Notes: generated from the sequence alone by a model not told the origin. Positions 29,529 to 39,911 are shown, numbered from the stretch's first letter. The stretch is DNA of 64,000 bases from Spiroplasma turonicum (GCF_001262715.1 NZ_CP012328.1:124001-188000); one strand, 5' to 3'. Made by a program: numbers and translations.

Positions 29529-29592
29529 TAGAGGTTTGCTTGACCTTTATTTTTTGTAATTAATTCGTCACATTATTATTTAGGGGTGTTTT

Positions 29593-32487
29593 ATGGTCCA
29601 TCTTAGAGCTAGAAATTTGCCTTTAAAAGGTATTTTAAAAGATTGATTATTCAAAGGTAACCATACTGCTTTTGGTGAAGATTTTGCATTAATCAAATTA
29701 GAAGATGGTAGAGAAGTTAAAATAAAATCAAATTATAATGGAATGATTACAAAGACAATTAAAATCGGTAGCCCTGTGAAAAATGGCAGTATACTTGCCA
29801 ATATTGCAATTGGTGAAAAAGAAATTCAAAAATTAGTTTCCAAATCAAATAAAAAATCAAATGATAACAAGGAAATTGATATACCCGAAGCAGCTGAGTC
29901 AAGACTTGTTGATGCAGAAACTGATGCAGACACTTTTTCAGGTGCTGTTGTTTACAATAAGTATAATCAAGCAATTACTCCTTTCTCATCAACATCAGAA
30001 GATATAAAAGATACACCTGAAAAAATGAAAGAAATTGAAGATAAGGATTTAAATATTATGGCATCTCCATCTACTAATAAAGATAGATTCGCTCAAATGA
30101 GAGAAAATATCAGAAACTCTATAAAAAATGCTCCTCAAAACAAGTTAATGGGAGATTTACCTAAAGAAGAACTTTTAAAAATAACAAATAGTGAAATACT
30201 TAATAGTTCTGGTAATAATAGCAATAACCTTTTTGCTAAAGATGATTTAACAGGTGTAAGTAAGTTCAGACAAATAATTCAAGCTAGAAAAGAAAAGTTA
30301 CTTGAAGAAAATGATTTTAAAGAAGTTGAGGATAATACTAATCAATTAAATGCTATGTCTAAATTAGATGAAAAAGGCAGACCATTGATAATGAGAAATA
30401 TTATTAAATCAAGGATTGAAAAACTAGCAGCAGCAGGGGGAGACACTTCTGTTTTAGAAAGAGATATTGTGGCAACAAAAGAAAACGCTATAATTGACAG
30501 CCAAAGGAGTGCGGTTATGCAGAATCAAAATAGACAGCAAGATTTTAATAAATTAATGAATAATAATAATGAAGATTCATATATGAGACAAAGATCATCT
30601 GAAGATGGTGATTTTGGTGTTTCATATGGTGGTTATGTAGAAGATAAAGAACCAACAGTTATAGATGCTAATTCACTTTCTAAATATGGAGGGTCAGTAT
30701 TGCCACAAAAAGATGCTCAACAACTTGTAGGAGAATTAAACTCAAAGGGTCAAAAAACATATGCAGAGTCTAAATTATCTAGCTTATATGATAACAAAAA
30801 AAGATGAAACTTAATTAAAGATAGAGATGAAAGAAATGTTATAAACTTAAGGAGACAAGCTGTTGAACAAGGTTTAAATGAAGATAAAATGCTATTTTCT
30901 AAGGCTATAAAAAAAACTGGATTACCAGCAGAATTTACTAAAGAAGTACCTTTTCAAAATCCAGACACTGGTAAAGTAGAGTACATTAGATATATGGATA
31001 CTCCAAGAGGAAGTAAAGAATTTGAAGGTTGACTTAGAGCATCAAATCTTTATACTGCTTATAAGGATGAAATGAAATATTTAAACTCTGGAGAACCTGT
31101 TAATGCTAATAATAATTTCAATGATCTACCAGATAATAAGTATGTAAAAACAAATGAAGAACACAACATGAATCAAAACATTAGCAGTAATCAAAGTTAC
31201 GCTAATAATTATTCTAATGTCAATAAATTTCAAAATGAGCAAATCAATCAGTCTAACATACCTAGCAATTTAAGTGAAAATGTAACAAACAACAATAACA
31301 ATATTAACGCTGAGAATATTAATATTGAAAACGAATTAATTAAACAAGGTAAAGAGTTACAAAAACAAGCTGATGAAAAAGTTGCTGCAAAGGCAATTAA
31401 TTATTTACAAAAGGAAATAGCTGAGTTAAAAAGTTCTTTAGAACAACAGAACCAATTAAATAATGCAACAAATAGGTTAAATCAACAATCACATTTCCAA
31501 GGTACAAATGATTTATTTGGACAAATGATGCAATATATGTTGATGCAAAATATGATGCAAAATTTAAATCCAAAAAAAGATACTAATATAGATGATATAA
31601 AATCTTTAATAAAAAATGAAATTAAAGATTTTACTAATAAAATTAATACAGAAATATCTCAAGAAGAAGAAGTTAGTAAATTAAAAAAGGAAACTGAAAA
31701 ATTAAGAGAAGAATTAAAAGTTGTTAGTTTTGAAAAACAAAAACCTGATAATACAATCGGTTATTTAAATTATGAGAATAATCAAGAAAACAAATTTGTA
31801 GAACGTACAAGGGTTAATGAAAACAGAAATAGTGCAGTAAAATCAATGATATTAAGTCAAAGTTATATTCCACCATTGACAATTTCAACTGATATAGATA
31901 TGAGTTCTATACTAAAATTAAAACACGTTCTTAGACAAACTCAATCTAATGTTAAATTTACAACAATAGCTTTTATAGCTAAAACAATTTCAATAGCTTT
32001 AAGAGACTATCCAAAATTAAATTCTAGTTATGATCCAGAAACTAATGAATTAGTGATTAAAAAGTTTCATAATATTGGATTAGCAACTGAGACTAGTGAA
32101 GGTTTAATTATACCAGTTTTAAAATTTGTTGAAAAATTAACAATTAAAGAAGTGGCAATTGATATAAAAGAAATTACTCAAAGATTAAGAAGAGGTATAA
32201 TAAACGATTATGAATCAGAAGGAAGTACAATAACCATTGCAAATTATGGTAATATTGGAGCTATCCAAGCAACACCAACAATATTTTATCCAAATGCTGC
32301 AGTAATTGGTGTTGGTAAGATTGTAAAAAAACCTGTAGTTGTTGATAATGAAAAACTTGCTATAAAAGCAATCATGAATATGAGTTTGACAGTTGATCAA
32401 AGAATAATAGATGCAGCTGAGGCAGGAAGGTTTATGGCTAGAGTAAAACAAATTTTAGAAAAACCTGAAATGCTAACAGTTTCTTAA
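29593..32487 (+). CDS. Giant E2-like protein: lipoyl-fold head, long linker, 2-oxoacid dehydrogenase acyltransferase-fold tail, active sites lost
   Basis: 964 aa. Residues ~1-75 resemble a lipoyl hammerhead ('EVKIKSNYNGMITKTIKIGS', then 'GSILANI'), but the position of the lipoylated Lys reads Gly (DGR in place of DKA). Residues 75-740 are Asn/Gln-rich, low complexity, with helical and coil parts. Residues ~748-964 match the E2 acyltransferase domain ('STITIANYGNIGA', 'PNAAVIGVGKI'), but the catalytic (D)HRxxDG is 'DQRIIDAA': His is Gln and Gly is Ala. So the E2 fold is kept and the chemistry seems gone. Ordinary E2 is ~430 aa. E1 and E3 genes are absent from this window. A structural or scaffold role is inferred. 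Confidence 0.75.
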
Positions 32488-32513
32488 TATTTTATTAATT
32501 ATCAATAAAATAT
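32487..32513 (+). terminator. Hairpin after the E2-like gene
   Basis: ATATTTTATT / AATAAAATAT perfect 10-bp stem with a 7-nt loop, starting in the stop codon. No T-tract follows, so it is a weak terminator or a 3'-end stabiliser. Confidence 0.4.
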
Positions 32514-32576
32514 AGCTGTTTTATTTAATATTATGTTATTTTAGAATAAATAAGGATAAGGTATGATATTTACAAT

Positions 32577-34370
32577 ATGAAGAAAAGTATAACCAATGTA
32601 AATTGCTTTAAAATAATTTATTTTTTATTTAAAAATTTATTATTTGATAAAACATTTATATATTTTAATATTGTAACAATAGCTTTTTCAGTACTATTTT
32701 CTATTTATACTTCGTTTTTAAAAGATAATAGTCAAGTAGCTATTTATTTTGACTTCTACGCATTATTTTTTATTGGAGTTGTAATGTTTATGCTTATAAT
32801 AAGGATTAACTTTTATTTCTTTGTAAGAAAAACCGAAGATAGAACAATATTTGTTACTTTATCGAATGTTGTATCAAGATTAAATTTACTTTTTAGTATT
32901 TATTTATGTGGTTTGATAATAATTTTGTCTCAGGTTTTATTCAGTTTTATTTTTTTTAATTTGATGTTTTCTATTTTTCATTTTGATAATTCATTAATAT
33001 TACAAAAAACCTTCACGTTCCTTTGGTTTGCACCTTTATTATTGTTTTGTTTATCCAATTTTGTAATTTTCTTATTAATTTTTTTTAATAATCAAGTAAC
33101 AATGACTTTCTTAACATTATTACTGACTTTCACTTTTGTTGCAAATTTACCTTTAAAGTTTATTAAAAGTAGTGAAGAAACAACAATATTAAGCTTTAAT
33201 AATATAAAAAATGGTAAAAATCAACTTTATAATGTTAATGATATATATGAAGCGTTAGATTTACAGAATTATATAAATAACAATATGATTAAGTTCAAAT
33301 ATTTATCTAAATTTATAAATAATTTTTTGATTTCTCCAAATAACAGTATAGACAAAAGTGAGTTATCAAATGATAAAAATAAATTATTAAGATCAAATCT
33401 TTGAACAGAATTAGGTTTGATAGTTGAAGATAATCAAGTTGCAAAAATTAATGATGTTACTTTTAGAAAACTAAATTATAGTAATAATGAGATTCCTCAG
33501 AATTGAGTGAAGGATTTTATGAGCAATAAAAACCGACATTATGATTTAACATTATCTTTTAATAAAAGGTTTATTAATATAAATGAACTAAACAAGCTAA
33601 TTTTGAATGAAAAAGATGATGATAAAAAACTAATTTTAAATGATTTATATAAATTTCAAGAATTTATTAACGGTTATTATACTAACTTACAAAGTAGTTT
33701 TTATAGTTTATTTGATGATTTTATATTTTTTAATGATAAGCAAAGTAAGATTGATGCAAAACCAGGTGAATGTAGTGAACAATCTAATGATTGCAGTGCT
33801 GATTTAAAAGTGGAAGTTTTAAAGGCAAATTATGTAGCAATGTTTGCAAATATTAGTAATAATAATGATATTTTATTTAATGATAGTATTAGCAATGATT
33901 TAGAAAGATTTGTTAAGCAAACATTAAATTATCCTTTAATGATTGCTATAAGATTATTAGAAAATTATTTTGTCTCTTACACAACAACTTATAAAAAAAT
34001 TATAAATAGTCAACTAGATCTTAATAATGAGGATTATAAGAAATACAATTCAACTAGAAATATTTTTACATATTTTACAATTTTTAGTCCTTTTTATGGT
34101 TTGTGGAGTAATTATACTTATTATTCAGGTTATTCATTTGATGATTTATGATTTAATCCATATAGCGATTCTAAAATTGATTTATATAGTCAACAAAATA
34201 TTTTTATGCCCTATGTTCAATATAATTTTATAATTGATAATGATGGTAAGATCTTACCAAACACATATGATTATTTCATTTCTCCATCTTCATACATAAT
34301 TTTTTATTTGATAATTACTTACATTGCAATTGCTTGCTCTTATTGAAAATTCAAAAGAATAAGTTTTTAA
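32577..34370 (+). CDS. Large membrane protein, ABC-2 permease-like topology
   Basis: 597 aa. Five or six hydrophobic helices fill residues ~28-205. Residues ~206-560 are hydrophilic and Asn/Lys-rich, and a last hydrophobic helix lies near residue 570. Such a layout (helices, large loop, terminal helix) occurs in ABC-2 type permease subunits, but no ATPase gene is adjacent. Asp/Asn codons dominate the loop. GGATAAGG lies 14-20 nt before the ATG, farther than usual. I do not recognise a family. Two cysteine-rich spots, 'PGECSEQSNDCSAD' near residue 400, may form a disulfide outside the cell. Confidence 0.65.
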
Positions 34371-34448
34371 TTATTAGTATTGTTATTAACTTTTATACTT
34401 TTCTAAATATTAAATTATAACTTCAAACAATTAATTTTAATAATTTAC

Positions 34449-34476
34449 TTGCTTATAAAAATTTATTTAGTATAAT
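34449..34476 (+). promoter_or_regulatory. Promoter of tRNA-His
   Basis: TTGCTT, 16-nt spacer, TATAAT at 34471-34476, 17 nt before the tRNA. Confidence 0.55.
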
Positions 34477-34492
34477 ATTAAAGTTAAATTAT

Positions 34493-34569
34493 GGCGTACA
34501 TGGCGAAGTGGTTAACGCACCGGGTTGTGGTTCCGGCATTCGAGGGTTCAATTCCCTTTGTACGCCCCA
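34493..34569 (+). tRNA. tRNA-His (GTG)
   Basis: The extra G at -1 (34493) faces C73, the histidine identity pair; acceptor GCGTACA / TGTACGC, encoded CCA, anticodon loop TTGTGGT giving GTG. Confidence 0.96.
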
Positions 34570-34580
34570 TTTATTGAAAA

Positions 34581-34613
34581 AAAACTTATTTTTTTTGAAA
34601 ATAAGTTTTTTTT
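34581..34613 (+). terminator. Terminator of tRNA-His
   Basis: AAAACTTATTTT / AAAATAAGTTTT 12-bp stem, 5-nt loop, eight T that run up to the ATG of the next reading frame. Confidence 0.8.
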
Positions 34614-35894
34614 ATGTCGAAATATAAATGGGGTGATAATATTTTTACAACAAATATAAATAATCAGCAACTCAGAGAGAATGATCCAAATAAAGATAAA
34701 CATATAAAAATTAGTTCTGATGTCAAAAATGCATTGTCATTTGATATAGTATTCTTTAATCATGTATTTAAAAATGATAACGAAGAATACTATAAACTAT
34801 TTTTAAGGCCTGCGCCCAATGATGACAACAATCTTGAAATTGAGCTTAATAGCAACAAAACCATTACTACGATATTCAATATACATGGCAAGTTTTTCAT
34901 TAATACAAAAGATGGTTTTAAAAGTTTAAAAAACGAAGAGAGTAAAGATATATTTATTTTCGATTCTATTGATGGTGGATATGATTTATTAAAACCCATA
35001 TTTATTTATTTTAGAGGACATCAATTTAAAGAGTTACATATACCTTTAAGTTTATTAGAAGGAGTTAGTCAAATCTCTTTAACCTATCAGTTACAATACC
35101 AAGCAACAAAATTCTTTAAACCTGAAAATAGTGGAAAAATTCAAATTGATTTAGTAAATTCAATTGACTATGTAGAAAACAATAATAACATTCAAAAAAT
35201 AAAACTATACAATAAAGCTTCAACTTATATCCAACAAATTCCTTATATAGTAGATGGAGCAAATTCCTATAATGAAATTATAAATGAACTTTATGAAATA
35301 GAAATGGAAGATAAAAACAATAAGTTCATTGACAAAAATTATCATTTAAATACATATTTTGAATCTAAAGTAACTGATTCAATAAAGGAGCTATTATATC
35401 CTGGAATGGAACAAACAATTAATACTTTTATTAATAAAACAAACTATGATTTAAACTTTAAAACACAATCAGAAATAGTTGCTTCATCTGAGTTTCCAAA
35501 ATATTATGATATTAAAAATTATAAAGATAAGATTAAAATTGAAAATAACAAGTACTTTTTTTCACTTGATAATAAAACTAACTTTAGCTACCCAAGTAAT
35601 AAAGTTACTGAATGTGATTCATTAGATTGTAGTAATGGTATACTTTATAGCCCACTATATAGTGGCCCCTTAATTTTTAGTAAAACTATAAATATTAATG
35701 GCATAATTCTTACCTTAGATTTTAAAGTTTCTAATAATGATTTATATAAATTAAATTTAATTAGTTCAGATACAAAGAATCTTTTTTCAGAAAACTACGT
35801 TGTTAAAATAGATTTAGAAAAAATAAGTAAAATGTTTAACAAAGATAAGGAAGGAGTAATTAGTTATATAAATGAGAACCAAACAAAAATATAA
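34614..35894 (+). CDS. Hypothetical protein, soluble
   Basis: 426 aa, Asn/Lys-rich, no signal peptide or membrane helix. It uses a TGG Trp codon near the start. Its ATG directly follows the T-tract of the tRNA-His terminator and has no Shine-Dalgarno, so the real start may lie further in, for example at a TTG near 34734, or the message may come from readthrough. It overlaps the next gene (35872) by 23 nt, and both look like one unit. No family is recognised. Confidence 0.6.
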   Translation: MSKYKWGDNIFTTNINNQQLRENDPNKDKHIKISSDVKNALSFDIVFFNHVFKNDNEEYYKLFLRPAPNDDNNLEIELNSNKTITTIFNIHGKFFINTKDGFKSLKNEESKDIFIFDSIDGGYDLLKPIFIYFRGHQFKELHIPLSLLEGVSQISLTYQLQYQATKFFKPENSGKIQIDLVNSIDYVENNNNIQKIKLYNKASTYIQQIPYIVDGANSYNEIINELYEIEMEDKNNKFIDKNYHLNTYFESKVTDSIKELLYPGMEQTINTFINKTNYDLNFKTQSEIVASSEFPKYYDIKNYKDKIKIENNKYFFSLDNKTNFSYPSNKVTECDSLDCSNGILYSPLYSGPLIFSKTININGIILTLDFKVSNNDLYKLNLISSDTKNLFSENYVVKIDLEKISKMFNKDKEGVISYINENQTKI

Positions 35895-36297
35895 GAAGAT
35901 ATTTTTTATTTCCTTAATTTTAACTTTTGTATTAAGTATTTTTATTACTATAATAATTTTCATTGTAAATTCAAATAAAAGTTATATTTCATCATCACCA
36001 GAAATTGAAAATAAAGAGCCAGATGAGAAAGATAAAAAAGATTTTAAAAGTGATAATTTAACCATTGGTTTCAATACAGCACAGAATATTTATATTTTAC
36101 AAAGAAATAAAGATAACTATTATTTTCATTTTAATAATTTTAAATACTTTTTTTTACTAGAGTTTTATAAACTAGGGCCCATAAGTAGCAATGTAAACTT
36201 TCAATTCTCTTTGGATGATGAAAATAATACTAGGTCAATTAATGTTATTTATAAACTAGATTTAAAAGATTATTATTGGTTATTTAAAATAAATTAA
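35872..36297 (+). CDS. Hypothetical membrane-anchored protein
   Basis: 141 aa. A basic N-terminus 'MRTKQKYKK' precedes one hydrophobic helix (about residues 10-32), then an acidic linker and a ~85-residue domain that should lie outside the cell. No lipobox cysteine is seen. AAGGAAGGAG lies ~15 nt upstream. The start is inside the previous gene. It is followed after 24 nt by acpP. Function unknown. Confidence 0.65.
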   Translation: MRTKQKYKKIFFISLILTFVLSIFITIIIFIVNSNKSYISSSPEIENKEPDEKDKKDFKSDNLTIGFNTAQNIYILQRNKDNYYFHFNNFKYFFLLEFYKLGPISSNVNFQFSLDDENNTRSINVIYKLDLKDYYWLFKIN

Positions 36298-36321
36298 TAT
36301 ATAATTATAAATGGTGATTAT

Positions 36322-36552
36322 ATGAATATTTTAGAAGAAATAAAAAAAGAGTTAGTAAAAAAAGGTGCTAAAGGTAACATATCTAAAGAAACATCATTTA
36401 AAGATATGGAAATTGACTCATTAGATCTAATGGATTTAGTAGTTAGTTTAGAAGCAAAACTAGAGATTAGTATATCAGATGATGATCTTTTATCATTAAA
36501 AACTGTTAATGATGTTGTTCTAATTATTGAAAAATTAAAAAATGAAAAATAA
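36322..36552 (+). CDS. acpP: Acyl carrier protein
   Basis: 76 aa, the normal ACP length. 'EIDSLDLMDLVVSLE' carries the serine of the DSL motif that takes phosphopantetheine, the product pathway of coaX/coaD. Mollicutes lack fatty acid synthesis, so it probably serves phospholipid acyl transfer (PlsX-like) or a related step. GGTGAT precedes the ATG. It overlaps the Fur-family gene by 11 nt. Confidence 0.92.
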   Translation: MNILEEIKKELVKKGAKGNISKETSFKDMEIDSLDLMDLVVSLEAKLEISISDDDLLSLKTVNDVVLIIEKLKNEK

Positions 36553-36991
36553 TATAGAAAGTTATATATCTTATTTCAAGAATAAAAAAATTAAAATAAC
36601 AGACGTGAGAATGTCAATGTTAAAAGCAATTACAACTATGAAACACTTTACAACGCCGGAATTGATCTCCTTTGTTGAAAAGGATTTAGGAACTGTAAAT
36701 GTAATGTCAATATATAATAATATAGATTTATTTTTAGAACATCATCTTTTATTTTCTAACTCAATTGATGGTAAGCAAATCGTTTATGAAGTGCTCTCTA
36801 AAAGCCTAGTACATATTTTATGTGACACTTGTGGAAAAATTCAAGATTTAGAAGATGATAGTTTCAATTTAAAATGTGAAAACACGTTTGTTGAATTATT
36901 AGCAAATTCGCAAAATAAATTGATGCATTCAAAAGTTGAATTACATGTATTATGTAATGAATGTTCAATTTTAAAAAAAACAGATAATTAA
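36542..36991 (+). CDS. fur: Fur-family metalloregulator
   Basis: 149 aa. An N-terminal winged helix ('TDVRMSMLKAI', 'NVMSIYNNIDLFLEH') precedes a dimer domain with 'CDTCGK' and 'CNEC', the two CxxC pairs of structural zinc. The family includes Fur, PerR and Zur; I cannot assign the sensed metal. 'HILCDTCGKI' is the standard Fur-family dimerisation start. The start ATG lies inside acpP, suggesting coupling. It is followed by tRNA-Trp, with a TATAAT box at 37005. Confidence 0.85.
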   Translation: MKNNIESYISYFKNKKIKITDVRMSMLKAITTMKHFTTPELISFVEKDLGTVNVMSIYNNIDLFLEHHLLFSNSIDGKQIVYEVLSKSLVHILCDTCGKIQDLEDDSFNLKCENTFVELLANSQNKLMHSKVELHVLCNECSILKKTDN

Positions 36992-37023
36992 GTACCAAAA
37001 ATGTTATAATAATTTGGTGCTAT

Positions 37024-37099
37024 AGGGGTATAGTTCAGTTGGTAGAACATCGGACTTCAAATCCGAGTGTCGTGGGTTCAAGTCCTGCTACCCCTGCCA
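37024..37099 (+). tRNA. tRNA-Trp (TCA), reads TGA
   Basis: Acceptor AGGGGTA / TACCCCT, discriminator G, encoded CCA, anticodon loop CTTCAAA giving TCA. It decodes TGA as Trp and is the direct evidence of code 4 in this window. It differs from the CCA copy only at the anticodon base in the loop. Confidence 0.97.
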
Positions 37100-37110
37100 T
37101 TAATGAAATA

Positions 37111-37136
37111 AAAAACCTATATAATGGGTTTTTTTT
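37111..37136 (+). terminator. Terminator between the two tRNA-Trp genes
   Basis: AAAAACC / GGTTTTT, with further T-G, A-T and T-A pairs, around a 3-nt loop; T-tract of eight. The two tRNAs could be ended separately. Confidence 0.65.
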
Positions 37137-37141
37137 ATACT

Positions 37142-37217
37142 AGGGGTATAGTTCAGTTGGTAGAACATCGGACTCCAAATCCGAGTGTCGTGGGTTCAAG
37201 TCCTGCTACCCCTGCCA
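37142..37217 (+). tRNA. tRNA-Trp (CCA), reads TGG
   Basis: Same body as the TCA copy 118 nt upstream, with anticodon loop CTCCAAA giving CCA. It decodes the rarer TGG codon. Confidence 0.97.
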
Positions 37218-37235
37218 TTAATGAAACATAAAAAA

Positions 37236-37265
37236 ATAAAAGTGTTACAATTAGTAACACTTTTA
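37236..37265. terminator. Bidirectional terminator after tRNA-Trp(CCA)
   Basis: TAAAAGTGTTAC / GTAACACTTTTA 12-bp stem with 5-nt loop. It lies next to the stop of the converging degV gene. Confidence 0.75.
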
Positions 37266-37267
37266 TT

Positions 37268-38146
37268 TTAATTTCTATCTGAAAAAACTTTTGGTAATAA
37301 AAACTTTTTAATTGCAATCAAGCCAATAGTATCTTCACCTGCATGTCAAGGAAATAACAATGACATTTCCTCTTCTATATAATTCATTGAGTTATCTTTT
37401 AAGTAATTTTTAAGAGTGTTAACTATTTTGGGATTAACTTCTTTTTTTCTAGCTATTAAGATAACTTCAAAATCTGAATCTAGTTCTTTATTAATAGTTG
37501 TAACAGTTTTTTCAAAAAGAGAGTTATAAGTTCGACTTATTCCTATTTTTTTAGGTTTTCTTCCTCACTGTATCGCAACTTTAGCCTTAACCATTTTTAA
37601 AAACTTCAATATTACCATTTTAGCTCTTCCACCTCTTGCGAGAGTTTGAAGATTACTAGGTATTAATGCAAGAAAAGAATTATTTTCTCATTCCTCCGCT
37701 TCTTTTTGAAAAACTTCTATATCAGTTATACCATCATTTATCATTTGTTCAAACTTTAAGGCTAAATATTTTAATGCATTTGATGCCATACTATGTTTTA
37801 TAACCGTTACCTTACCTTCATAAGGTTGCTCTGAGGAAACTAAAAAAGCAGTTTGCATCATGCTTGATAAATTTTCTGGCATTGAGATATGTATTATGTG
37901 ATCATAATTTTCAAGCATTTTATCATATTTAACCATTAGCTCACCTGGAGAAGCCTGCGATGTTGACTTTTTCTTTTCAGATTTTAACTCCTCAGACAAA
38001 TTATTAGCTTCAATAATTTCCTCAGTATCTAAAAAATCATTTTCATTATCGACAATAAGATGTAATGGTAGCACATCAATTATCTTAGAGTTATATTCTC
38101 CTATTTTAAAGCATGCAGAGCTATCAACCAAAATACCAATTTTCAT
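37268..38146 (-). CDS. DegV family fatty-acid-binding protein (copy 1)
   Basis: 292 aa with three TGA(Trp) codons in the frame. 'IGILVDSSACFK' at the N-terminus, 'KKSTSQASPGEL' and 'LARGGRAKMVILKFL' follow the DegV fold, though this copy is the most divergent of three. DegV proteins bind fatty acids; related FakB proteins pair with the FakA kinase to phosphorylate exogenous fatty acids. The ATG at 38146 is preferred, with AGGTGAG 5 nt upstream; an in-frame GTG at 38155 lies inside that box. Last gene of a three-gene cluster. Confidence 0.82.
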
Positions 38147-38155
38147 TTTTCTCAC

Positions 38156-38989
38156 CTATCTATTTCTTCACACACCAAGTGCAAATGTTTCTAAACCTGT
38201 ATGACAAGTTATAGTATTTGGGATTTCTTCAAATAAATTTATTTGAAAACCATGTTTATTAACTATTTCTTTTACTGTATTTATTAGTTCTTCACTACTT
38301 TTTGAAAATGATATGTCTATTATTTTTGAGTTTGGTTGCTTCTTTTTTAATAATAAAACTGCATCTTCAATTGCTTTCTTAAAAGTCCTAGTTTTAGCCT
38401 CTTTATCAATTGTTCCATCATATTTCAGAATTGGTGTTATTTTAAGAATTTTAGCTAAACCTGCAGCTGCTTTACTTATTCTACCACCACGAACTAATTG
38501 GTCTAATTTTTTTGGAATAATAAATACATTAAAATTTTTATTATCCTTTTCTAAAATATTACAAATATTTTCAATCTTTTCACCTTCTTTTAATAAGTCA
38601 ATTGTTTGAAGTAGTTGTTTCTTTAATACGATACTCACCCCATTTGTATCAACTACTAATATTTTACCCTTGTATTTTTCTTCTTCTGATAACATTTTAC
38701 AAGTAGAATATTGTCCAGATAAACCCTTAGATAATAATAAACATATCACCTTATCATAACTTTCAAGTAATTTATCTCATAATTTCATCATTTCACCAGG
38801 TATTGTCTGTGAAGTTTTTAACATCTCTTTTTCATATAAATTATAAAACTCATCTTGAGTTAAATTCTCATCATCAGCAATTTGTTCACCATTTTCCTTT
38901 GTTATCATTAATGGTGCTAAATATAAATCTTTGTAATCTTTAACATTCTTTACGCCCGCAGACGAATCAATTATAATTGCATTTCTCAT
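38156..38989 (-). CDS. DegV family fatty-acid-binding protein (copy 2)
   Basis: 277 aa, with TGA(Trp) codons at 38774 and 38168; the stop is TAG at 38156-38158. 'IIDSSAGVK', 'KTSQTIPGEMM' and 'RGGRISKAAAGLAKI' are the DegV motifs; the S/T-x-P and RGGR residues bind the fatty acid carboxylate. It shares a 98-bp identical stretch with copy 3. AGGAGA precedes the ATG. Mollicutes depend on outside fatty acids, which may explain three copies. Confidence 0.88.
38415..38512. repeat. 98-bp segment identical to one 840 bp away, in degV copy 2
   Basis: Identical base for base to 39255-39352 in degV copy 3, and in register (spacing 840). It covers the RGGRISKAAAGLAKI region. Confidence 0.9.
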
Positions 38990-38998
38990 TCTTTTCTC

Positions 38999-39829
38999 CT
39001 AATATAAATTTGGAATGAAAGCAAAAGTTTCCAAACCAGTATGACAAGTAATTATATTTGGTAATTCTTCTCAAATACCTACATTAAATCCTTTATCGTC
39101 TATTAATGATTTTACCAAATCTATTGTTTCTATATTACTTTTTGAATAGGCAATATCCAGAGGTAATTCATTAGAATAAGTTTTTTTTAACAGATCTAAG
39201 GCTGTAGATACTGCTTTCTTGAATGTTCTAGTTTTACCCTCCTTATCAATTGTGCCATCATATTTCAGAATTGGTGTTATTTTAAGAATTTTAGCTAAAC
39301 CTGCAGCTGCTTTACTTATTCTACCACCACGAACTAATTGGTCTAATTTTTTAGGTATTATATAACCAATTAAGTTTTTAGATATTTCTTCTACATCGTG
39401 AATTATTTTTTCAATACTTAAACCATTTTTTATAGCTTTTTGAATAAAATCAACTTGTCTTTTTAATAAGATGCTTACTCCATTTGTATCTACAATATAA
39501 ACTTTATTTTTATATTTATCTTCAGAACTAAACATTTTAAAAGTATTATATTGGCCCGATAAGCCTTTAGATATTAATATGCATACAATCTTATCATAGT
39601 CACATAATAGTTGATCCCACTTATTTAACATAACTCCTGGTATTGATTGTGATGTTTTTAGTAGTTGTGATTCATTTAATTTATAAAATTCCTCAGAACT
39701 AAAGTGTTCATCATCAGCAATTTGTTCACCATTTTCTTTTGAAATCATTAGTGGAACTAAAAATAAATCAGAGTAATCTTTTAAATTTTTTATACCACTT
39801 GCCGAGTCGATTACAATTGCAATTTTCAT
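38999..39829 (-). CDS. DegV family fatty-acid-binding protein (copy 3)
   Basis: 276 aa, ending at the TAG 38999-39001 after one TGA(Trp) codon. 'VIDSASGIKNL', 'KTSQSIPGVML' and 'RGGRISKAAAGLAKI' mark DegV. It is the first gene of the minus-strand trio, with GGAGAAAT before the ATG, and it is close kin of copy 2 along the full length. It is divergent from ytpR. Confidence 0.88.
39255..39352. repeat. 98-bp segment identical to one in degV copy 2
   Basis: Partner of 38415-38512. The genes differ more on both sides, so recent gene conversion or selection on this part is possible. Confidence 0.9.
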
Positions 39830-39911
39830 TATTTCTCCTTTATTTAAAAATCCATTATATTATATAATTGATTTATAATTATTCCAAATAATTGAAAGGT
39901 ATAAATAAAAT

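Noticed and set aside
38415-39352. The 98-bp degV repeat as a mobile element end
   Set aside because: It lies inside coding sequence in the same frame in both copies and has no inverted ends or target duplication.
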